NCBI GenBank assembly: GCA_913776405.1
Contig: CAJYOV010000485.1
Span: 1-5,774 of the forward strand
Length of the DNA stretch: 5,774 nucleotides
DNA from: Pseudobdellovibrionaceae bacterium
GTDB taxonomy: Bacteria > Bdellovibrionota > Bdellovibrionia > Bdellovibrionales > JAMPXM01
Direction of reading: 5' to 3'
Shown here: piece by piece, positions 1 through 4,932 of the stretch
How positions within the stretch are numbered: position 1 is the stretch's first letter
How the letters are laid out: each line of letters begins with the position of its first letter
Position numbers and translations under genes: made by a program
The notes under the pieces: model-generated
Told to the model about the DNA's origin: nothing
Seen by the model: only the letters and a program-made list of their open reading frames with translations
The model's database searches: none

Positions 1-1938
1 ATGCAAGATCCGCTTTACCAATCGCTTCGTAACACGCGCGGCGCCTTCTTCAGAACATCTCTCCTGCTTTTCATGCAAGCTCTCACGATTGCGGCTTCGC
101 CCCTACTCGTGATGGAGTTCATGAACCGACTGCATGCGGCAAGCTTGAAGTTCGGTACAGGCGCTGAGGGCGTTACACCTTCACCATTTTTGCCGGACGT
201 CTTTTTAACAACAGCCGCACGTTTCGGATTTCAAGGCCTTAGCGCGGAAGCGTTGTTACTTGCAGTTGGTTTAGCCGGCCTCGCCCTCATCGGCGCTTGG
301 CTTGCCCGTCTCGAAGAGACACAGCCGCTTGCCAGCGTGCTCGAAGCGATGCGGTCTTGGCGCCACGCGCTCCTCGAACGCCTTCTTCACGGCAAACTGA
401 CTTACTTTCAAGCCCAAGAGGTTTCGGATCTCTCCTCGCGCTTGAGCGATGACGGAATCGTCGTAGAGGCGCTGCTGGTGTCGTCGCTGCGAGCGTTCGC
501 AAAAGCGCTACCGCTTCTTTTGCTGATGACAGGCGCTCTCGCATTTCAATCACTCACTCTCGCGGCAGCGTTTGCTCTTGCCATGATCCCTTTTTATTCA
601 GTCGCTTCGACCTTCGTTCGCGCCGACTGGATTCGAAGCAAACGGTCAGATGTCGAGACCACGTTCTACCGGCGTGAAATTGAACATATCTTGACGCTTC
701 TTCCTTCGCTAAAGTCCCTGTCGGCGGAAGCCGAAGCCCTTGAAGGTTTGGACATTCGTGCAGACCGTTCAGACGATCAGGTTCTCCTCTCGAGACGCGC
801 TCGGGGCTCACTCTCAGCAACAATCACGGCGGCCAAGCATCTGCTGCGTGCGGGGTTAATCGTCTTCGGTGCGGTCATGTTTACGCAGGGGCTTGCACCT
901 CTCGGCACTCTCGTTTTGTTTGCGATCTACATCGAACTCATGCCGACATCCGTGATCGACCTCGCCCGTTGCGTCGCTCTTGCACGCACGGCTGCGCCTG
1001 CGCTCGAGCGGTTGCGTTCACTTGCTGTTTCACTCGATCACGAAGAAGAAACTGAGGGCGCACAAAATACGTCAAGCCTGCCTTTTCCAGACGCCGATGT
1101 CCTTCGCTTCGAAGGCGTCTCGATGACGGCCAAGAGCGCTCCATTTTCGGCCGAGTTCGAGCCCGGTGAAGTGGTTGCGGTTGTTGGCACGAGCGCAAGC
1201 GGTCGCACGACGTTCGGTCGCCTTCTTAATCGTCTGCTTGAACCGAACATGGGCCGCATTCTCATCGGCCGCACGGAGCTTAAGCGGTTCCGCTTAAATC
1301 TTCTTCGCCGAGTCGTCGCCGTTGTCGACAAACAACCTTACTTCGTTCCGGCTAGTATTCGCGAGAACCTGGCGCTTGCGGCAAATCGAGATTCCGATCT
1401 GGATGAACGAAAACTCAACGACGCACTTCGCGCAGCAAACGTCGACTTTATCTCGGACCTGCCTCAAAAGTTTGAGACCGTGATCGGTGAAACCGCTTAC
1501 AAACTTGATCCGGCTCAGGCCAGTAAGCTGAACTTAGCGCGCGCTTTCTTAAGACCGGACGCCCGTATTTTCTACTTCGATGAATCGACCCTGAATCTCG
1601 AAACTGACGACGCGCGAGATCTCTTTGAGAGCGCTGTTCTAAAAGCAGAGCAAGGTGCTTTGGTTTTCTGGGTGACGCGTCGTTTGGACGAAGCAAGCGA
1701 AGCCGACCGGGTCCTCTTTTTTGAGCGCCAAGGCGCTACACACGAGCCGGAGGCACCGATCCAAATCACGCTCGACACCCATGAGGCGCTATTAGCTCGA
1801 TCTGACAGCTACCGACGCACTTTAGGCCTACGAGACCGGAAGTCGGACGGTGCAAGTTCTCAAGGCCCAATTGCGAGTTCGGCGGCCGGTACCGGGCAAA
1901 AACGTTCAGAACTTCCGCACCCAGAAATTAGCGTTTGA
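1..1938 (+). CDS. ABC exporter-type half-transporter (fused TMD-NBD) with a degenerate ATPase domain
   Basis: This 645-residue protein has the layout of a type I ABC exporter half-transporter: an inner-membrane domain followed by a nucleotide-binding domain (NBD). Likely membrane helices lie near residues 18-42, 81-103, 165-183, 185-206, 280-296 and 299-316. The cytoplasmic segment around 133-150 (YFQ...LSSRLSDD) matches the family's conserved 'G-E-L-x-S-R-L-x-x-D' region, and 226-245 matches the later coupling region. The NBD spans about 367-600. Walker B (IFYFDE, D527/E528) and the Q-loop glutamine (Q445) are present. Walker A reads GTSASGRTT (396-404), with Arg402 in place of the usual Lys. 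The signature reads LDPAQ (502-506) instead of LSGGQ. The H-loop reads TRRL, with Arg560 in place of His. The D-loop ends in Glu534, and no A-loop tyrosine is apparent near 371-378. The last 35 residues look disordered. It could be one half of a heterodimer or a non-hydrolysing relative; the substrate is unknown. The ATG is at the window's first base, so upstream context and true start cannot be checked. Confidence 0.88.
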   Translation: MQDPLYQSLRNTRGAFFRTSLLLFMQALTIAASPLLVMEFMNRLHAASLKFGTGAEGVTPSPFLPDVFLTTAARFGFQGLSAEALLLAVGLAGLALIGAWLARLEETQPLASVLEAMRSWRHALLERLLHGKLTYFQAQEVSDLSSRLSDDGIVVEALLVSSLRAFAKALPLLLLMTGALAFQSLTLAAAFALAMIPFYSVASTFVRADWIRSKRSDVETTFYRREIEHILTLLPSLKSLSAEAEALEGLDIRADRSDDQVLLSRRARGSLSATITAAKHLLRAGLIVFGAVMFTQGLAPLGTLVLFAIYIELMPTSVIDLARCVALARTAAPALERLRSLAVSLDHEEETEGAQNTSSLPFPDADVLRFEGVSMTAKSAPFSAEFEPGEVVAVVGTSASGRTTFGRLLNRLLEPNMGRILIGRTELKRFRLNLLRRVVAVVDKQPYFVPASIRENLALAANRDSDLDERKLNDALRAANVDFISDLPQKFETVIGETAYKLDPAQASKLNLARAFLRPDARIFYFDESTLNLETDDARDLFESAVLKAEQGALVFWVTRRLDEASEADRVLFFERQGATHEPEAPIQITLDTHEALLARSDSYRRTLGLRDRKSDGASSQGPIASSAAGTGQKRSELPHPEISV

Positions 1939-1982
1939 CCGTTCTCAATCGCCATTAGAAAACTGCACGTCTTCATTTTCTT

Positions 1983-1986
1983 GGAG
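1983..1986 (+). promoter_or_regulatory. Shine-Dalgarno site (GGAG) of the small membrane protein gene
   Basis: GGAG ends 6 nt before the ATG at 1993. It decides the start in favour of that ATG over the in-frame TTG at 1981, which lies upstream of this site. Confidence 0.6.
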
Positions 1987-1992
1987 TTAAAA

Positions 1993-2274
1993 ATGGCTAC
2001 CCAGCTTGCGCCCTGCTTACGTTCCGAACTCGGTGTTCCGATGGTGGTTTTCGGCGGCGTGCTTCTCATCTCGACAGCGTTCTGCGGTGCGGTTGATGCG
2101 TTCGGACCGATGACAAAGTCACCCGTCGACGAAGTTCAAGTTGTTCAAGCCGAAAACGTAATCGCCGCTCCTGAAGCTGATCTCGTCGCGACCTGCAAGA
2201 AAGATAAAAAAGCTCTCGCGCACGGCGATGTCCGTTGCGACAAAGACCGTTTTCAATCAGCGTCTCTTCACTAA
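1993..2274 (+). CDS. Small hypothetical membrane-anchored or exported protein, 93 residues
   Basis: I do not recognise this protein. The ATG at 1993 is chosen because GGAG (1983-1986) lies 6 nt upstream; an in-frame TTG at 1981 would start before that SD and is unlikely. Residues 15-36 form one hydrophobic stretch rich in V, G, L and A, consistent with a membrane helix or an uncleaved or poorly defined signal sequence. Cys31 lies in STAFC, but the Phe at -1 does not fit a lipobox. The remaining 55 or so residues are hydrophilic: an acidic, valine-rich part (45-65), then a lysine-rich end with Cys68 and Cys82, which could form a disulfide if exported. It follows the ABC gene by 54 bp on the same strand, so it may be co-transcribed. 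Its last 18 bp overlap the end of the AsmA-like gene on the other strand. The SD and a base composition like its neighbours favour a real gene, but no homology supports it. Confidence 0.55.
   Translation: MATQLAPCLRSELGVPMVVFGGVLLISTAFCGAVDAFGPMTKSPVDEVQVVQAENVIAAPEADLVATCKKDKKALAHGDVRCDKDRFQSASLH
2197..2239 (-). terminator. Possible imperfect intrinsic terminator for the greA/AsmA-like transcript
   Basis: On the minus strand, 18 nt past the AsmA-like stop codon, a stem forms between 2232-2239 and 2219-2225: CGC, a bulged A, then ACGG, pairing with CCGT-GCG across a 6-nt loop. It is followed by a T-rich stretch (six T at 2211-2206, then more T). The position is right for a terminator. However, 7 nt separate the stem from the T-run, which is longer than usual, and the stem has a bulge, so efficiency is doubtful. 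The site lies inside the 3' part of the small plus-strand gene. Confidence 0.3.
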
Positions 2275-4341
2275 TCCTAACGCCTGATCGTCGAGTTCGA
2301 CGCGCTCCTTGAGCGCCTTCAAGGACGGCGACGCTTCCGTGAGAAGCGGCAGCGCCGTCGAACCACTTAGATTCCATTTCAAGTTGCGCGCTTTCGGGAA
2401 ATCGACTTCGATGCTACCCGAAAGCTGTCGGTCACGCGCCATCGTGCCTGAAGACTGAAGCGATATCTGATCACGCTCCAAAGTGGCGCGCGCCTGTTTC
2501 CACGTAACGACCCCACTCGGAGTGATCTCTGAAAGAACCGAAAGGTTTTCGAGTTCAACCCAATCACCGTCGAATTCATGCGTGAGGAAGACCGGCTTCA
2601 AGGATTGGAAATAGCGAGATTGCTGTTGAAGCGCGAAGCCGTTCGCTTTCCAAACGAGTTGCGATGTTTTTGAGGGCCGACGTTCGAGATCGAGTTCAAG
2701 CTTCTCGAATTTGATATCGCGACCTTCTGAGGCGGCAAACTTCAGTTTGGATGTCAGCGACGACACTCGGCCGTCTTCAATACGGGTTAACACTTCACCC
2801 GAAAGTGCGCCGAGCTTTCCATGTAAGAGAAGGTTTTGAACCTCTTGAGAAAACTTGATCGTTTCAATCGAAGCTCGCACCGTGCCGTTTCGTAGACCGC
2901 GGCCAAACTCTAGGTCGACTTTGCCGCGCGCCTCGCCGTCGCGGAGAACGACGTTGCGGATCGAGCCTCGGTAGGTTTCGCCGTCAAAATCGACTGCGAG
3001 ATCAGCGGTGTCCACGCCTTGCTGCGCACGCACACGACCGCTTGAAAAACTGAGCTCAGCACTTTGCAGAGAGCCGCGGAATTTCGCTTCACGCGCGGTC
3101 GTGATGTCGATGGCGCCACGGACTCGCCCAAACTGAGAAGAGATGCCGTCCGGCCCCTGCCCGCCAACCGTCTTCAAAAATTTTCCGAGATCTAGCGCTT
3201 CGACTTTGATGGTGAACGGATCCCAGGCGCCATTCGGTCGGCGCGTCGCTTGGGCGAGCGTTAGCTTAGTTCCGTCGCCTTCGAGGCTGCAGTTGTCGAG
3301 GTAAAGCGGATTTCGGTCGAAGACCTTTTGGAATGTGCCTTTGATTTTCGCGCTGCAATTCAGCCACAGAAAACGTGGCTGAAAACGCTCGCTCGCAAGA
3401 CCAATCTTCCGCATGAGTGGAACTACCGTAGAGAGTGGCAGATCGCCGATACCCAAGACCGCGTCGATTGAGAGTGCGCGATTCGCTTGAGGTTGAAGTG
3501 TGGCGCTTGCTTCTAGCTCGCCTTCATCAACTCGCGCTGTGATGCTGACCTCAGCGCGTTTCGCAGTCGCTGTCCCCTTTAACAACAAAGCCGGCATCTT
3601 CTCGCCGAAAGAAGTTTCGGGCGGGATCCGCACTTCCGTTGCGAAGTCGATCGCCGAATTCGCCGTAAGTTCCGCATTCAACGAATCGAGAAAAAGATGC
3701 TTCGTTTTTTTCTCGAAGACGAGTTCGACGTTCGAGAAATCGATACCTTCCACGGCGCTTCTTAAATCCGCGAGACGCTTTTCATCCCACCAGCGAGGTT
3801 CGCTCGCAGGCTCAGGATTTAGAACTTGTTCCATGTCGGCGGTTGAGACTTCGCCTGTCTGTGCAACGGGCGCATGTGCCACTTCGGTCGCAGCTACACA
3901 CCGATCTTTCAAACCATCGAGATCGACCGTCATGCCTTCAGCGGAGACAGTGCCGACCGAAAATTTGCCTTTCGTGAGAAGCGGCATCAAACGCAAAGGG
4001 AGATTTAGTTCTGCGATTTGCAATGACGGTTCAGGGCGACACTCAGGCGCCGGCGCCACTTTCAAGCCTTTGACTAGAACGGCGAACTGCGGTTGCCAGC
4101 CTCGGCTTAAACGCAGTTCTGCCGACTCGAACGCGAGAGCGAAACGTGAATTGGTCTTTTTCTTTTGTTCGGCAATTGCGTTTGAGACCCAAGCCTTTAG
4201 ACGCTCAGGTGAAAAATAGAGGCGAAACCCGATACCAAGCACTGCTGCAACGAGAAGTGCGATGAGAAACGGCCGCCAGCCTTTATCGAAGTCGACATAT
4301 CTATGTGAGAGTTTGTCTGGCTGGCGTGCGTTTCGTTTCAA
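2257..4341 (-). CDS. AsmA-like inner-membrane-anchored periplasmic protein
   Basis: This 694-residue protein starts with a short basic cytoplasmic segment, then one hydrophobic helix (about residues 22-43), then a long periplasmic part. The rest is rich in alternating hydrophobic/polar strands, as in AsmA-family proteins, which are bridge-like factors linked to lipid movement and outer-membrane maintenance. Residues 66-141 (FALAFESAELRLSR..., then a 'projected component' pattern and SAEGMTVDLDG) are the most AsmA-like section. Residues 318-540 repeat the LxGDGTKLTLAQ / GxVRGAIDIT / GSLQSAELSFSSG style of strand typical of the family's C-terminal half. An Ala/Glu/Pro-rich linker lies near 150-185. 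Four cysteines (101, 148, 329, 351) lie in the exported part. The start is TTG at 4341: AAGAAGG (4357-4351) sits 9 nt upstream, and no ATG or GTG is nearby in frame. The gene follows greA by 15 bp and is probably co-transcribed with it. Family assignment rests on fold-like patterns, so the exact subfamily is uncertain. Confidence 0.75.
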   Translation of the reverse strand: MKRNARQPDKLSHRYVDFDKGWRPFLIALLVAAVLGIGFRLYFSPERLKAWVSNAIAEQKKKTNSRFALAFESAELRLSRGWQPQFAVLVKGLKVAPAPECRPEPSLQIAELNLPLRLMPLLTKGKFSVGTVSAEGMTVDLDGLKDRCVAATEVAHAPVAQTGEVSTADMEQVLNPEPASEPRWWDEKRLADLRSAVEGIDFSNVELVFEKKTKHLFLDSLNAELTANSAIDFATEVRIPPETSFGEKMPALLLKGTATAKRAEVSITARVDEGELEASATLQPQANRALSIDAVLGIGDLPLSTVVPLMRKIGLASERFQPRFLWLNCSAKIKGTFQKVFDRNPLYLDNCSLEGDGTKLTLAQATRRPNGAWDPFTIKVEALDLGKFLKTVGGQGPDGISSQFGRVRGAIDITTAREAKFRGSLQSAELSFSSGRVRAQQGVDTADLAVDFDGETYRGSIRNVVLRDGEARGKVDLEFGRGLRNGTVRASIETIKFSQEVQNLLLHGKLGALSGEVLTRIEDGRVSSLTSKLKFAASEGRDIKFEKLELDLERRPSKTSQLVWKANGFALQQQSRYFQSLKPVFLTHEFDGDWVELENLSVLSEITPSGVVTWKQARATLERDQISLQSSGTMARDRQLSGSIEVDFPKARNLKWNLSGSTALPLLTEASPSLKALKERVELDDQALGLVKRR
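3359..3383. repeat. Perfect 9-bp inverted repeat inside the AsmA-like gene
   Basis: TTCAGCCAC (3359-3367) and GTGGCTGAA (3375-3383) are exact reverse complements separated by 7 nt. No T-run follows on either strand, so it does not look like an intrinsic terminator. It lies in coding sequence for residues around 320-328, so it may be chance. Confidence 0.5.
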
Positions 4342-4350
4342 ATCAGAGGG

Positions 4351-4357
4351 CCTTCTT
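4351..4357 (-). promoter_or_regulatory. Shine-Dalgarno site (AAGAAGG) supporting the TTG start of the AsmA-like gene
   Basis: Read on the minus strand, AAGAAGG overlaps the last base of the greA stop codon and lies 9 nt before TTG at 4341. Its placement makes TTG the best start and suggests that ribosomes finishing greA may help start the next gene. Confidence 0.55.
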
Positions 4358-4833
4358 TACTTGAAGTAGAACTTTTTGATTTCGAACTCGCGGTCGCCTT
4401 TTGGGCTGCGAACGATGACGGTGTCGCCTTTCGCTTTACCGATCAGGCTTCGCGCAATTGGCGACAAGATCGAGATGCGACCTTCTTTAACGTCTGCCTC
4501 GTCGACACCGACGATCTGGTACGTGAGTTCTTCATCGTTATCGAGATCGATCAAATCAACTGTTGCGCCGAAGACGACCTTGTCGCTAACGATCGACGAA
4601 GGGTCGACAACTTCCGCGCCAGCAAGCATGCCTTGAATGTCGGAGATACGTGCTTCGATCATGCCTTGGCGTTCTTTAGCTGCGTCGTAGTCTGCGTTTT
4701 CAGAGATATCGCCGTGAGCGCGAGCTTCTTCGATCATTTTTACGGTGTTCGGACGTTCAACATACATGAGGTTCTTCAGCTCTTCTTCGAGCTTGAGTTT
4801 GCCGCGAACTGTGATGGGTAAATTGTCTGCCAT
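4357..4833 (-). CDS. greA: Transcription elongation factor GreA
   Basis: GreA binds in the secondary channel of RNA polymerase and stimulates cleavage of the 3' end of backtracked RNA, rescuing stalled complexes. The protein is 158 residues, the normal family length. The N-terminal coiled coil (about 10-76) carries the GreA hallmark EARAHGDISENADY; Asp42 and Glu45 at its tip match the catalytic acidic pair (Asp41/Glu44 in E. coli). The C-terminal FKBP-like domain (about 80-158) ends with the conserved pattern SPIARSLIGKAKGD, then a PKGDREFEI strand. The start is ATG at 4833 because GGAGGA lies 5 nt upstream and it gives standard length. The frame is open upstream to a GTG at 4917, which would add 28 basic residues not typical of GreA. 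The AsmA-like gene follows after 15 bp in the same direction; the NrnA-like gene is divergent. Nothing key is missing. Confidence 0.97.
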   Translation of the reverse strand: MADNLPITVRGKLKLEEELKNLMYVERPNTVKMIEEARAHGDISENADYDAAKERQGMIEARISDIQGMLAGAEVVDPSSIVSDKVVFGATVDLIDLDNDEELTYQIVGVDEADVKEGRISILSPIARSLIGKAKGDTVIVRSPKGDREFEIKKFYFK

Positions 4834-4838
4834 GAGCG

Positions 4839-4844
4839 TCCTCC
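4839..4844 (-). promoter_or_regulatory. Strong Shine-Dalgarno site (GGAGGA) of greA
   Basis: On the minus strand GGAGGA ends 5 nt before ATG at 4833. It settles the greA start against the upstream in-frame GTG at 4917. Confidence 0.85.
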
Positions 4845-4851
4845 GAGAGAG

Positions 4852-4862
4852 TCCTTTAAGGA
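4852..4862. repeat. 11-bp palindrome in the greA leader
   Basis: TCCTT-T-AAGGA is a perfect 5-bp inverted repeat around one central base. It lies between the greA SD and its candidate -10 element, where an operator could sit. It is short enough to be chance, and no regulator family is suggested by it. Confidence 0.3.
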
Positions 4863-4872
4863 AACCAAGACG

Positions 4873-4899
4873 TTTATCGCACTTTGCCGAACGCTTCAA
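4873..4899 (-). promoter_or_regulatory. Candidate sigma70-type promoter for greA
   Basis: On the minus strand, TTGAAG (4899-4894; 4 of 6 matches to TTGACA) is followed after 15 nt by GATAAA (4878-4873; 4 of 6 matches to TATAAT), with TG one base before it as in an extended -10. The spacer is shorter than the optimal 17 nt, so this is tentative. Its -35 falls within the spacer of the candidate promoter of the divergent gene. Confidence 0.25.
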
Positions 4900-4911
4900 G
4901 CTTGGTAAACT
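4884..4911 (+). promoter_or_regulatory. Candidate extended -10 promoter for the NrnA-like gene
   Basis: TTGCCG (4884-4889; 4 of 6 matches to TTGACA) and TAAACT (4906-4911; 4 of 6 matches to TATAAT) are 16 nt apart. TGG directly before the hexamer forms an extended -10. Transcription would begin near 4918, leaving a leader of only about 15 nt that just includes the SD. It is by eye and unconfirmed. Confidence 0.35.
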
Positions 4912-4920
4912 GTCCACTCG

Positions 4921-4925
4921 AAGGA
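4921..4925 (+). promoter_or_regulatory. Shine-Dalgarno site (AAGGA) of the NrnA-like gene
   Basis: AAGGA ends 7 nt before ATG at 4933. An ATG at 4925 overlaps it but is in another frame, so 4933 is the start. Confidence 0.65.
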
Positions 4926-4932
4926 TGGCCCG

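Noticed and set aside
1090..1119. Hairpin CCTTCG-CTT-CGAAGG flanked by GACG/CGTC near the start of the NBD
   Set aside because: The stem is short, needs a 7-nt bulge to extend, has no T-run and lies in conserved coding sequence. It is probably chance in TCG-rich DNA.
1935..1961. A possible promoter for the small gene: TTGACC at the ABC stop codon with TAGAAA downstream
   Set aside because: The -35 match is good (5 of 6), but the best -10 is only 15 nt away and matches 4 of 6. Co-transcription with the ABC gene explains expression equally well.
1957..1981. AGAAAA/TTTTCT inverted repeat before the small gene's SD
   Set aside because: It has six mostly A-T pairs around a 13-nt loop, which is too weak to act as a terminator or a convincing translational switch.
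2289..2302. CGTCGA-GT-TCGACG palindrome 14 nt after the small gene's stop
   Set aside because: It was considered as a terminator for the plus strand, but no T-run follows and the bases encode residues near 680-685 of the AsmA-like protein.
3500..4219. A 239-codon open frame on the plus strand opposite the AsmA-like gene
   Set aside because: It starts with GTG, is rich in Ser, Arg and Ala with no recognisable domain, and lies wholly opposite a gene with clear protein features. It is most simply an antisense shadow.
4339..4359. GreA and the AsmA-like protein share a frame, so stop-codon readthrough would give a fusion
   Set aside because: A shared frame occurs by chance one time in three. The stop is TAA, and a separate SD and start exist, so there is no sign of programmed readthrough.
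4834..4917. A 28-residue N-terminal extension of GreA from a GTG start at 4917
   Set aside because: The internal ATG at 4833 has a near-ideal SD and gives the standard 158-residue GreA. The extension is basic, unlike any GreA N-terminus I know, and would span the candidate promoter.
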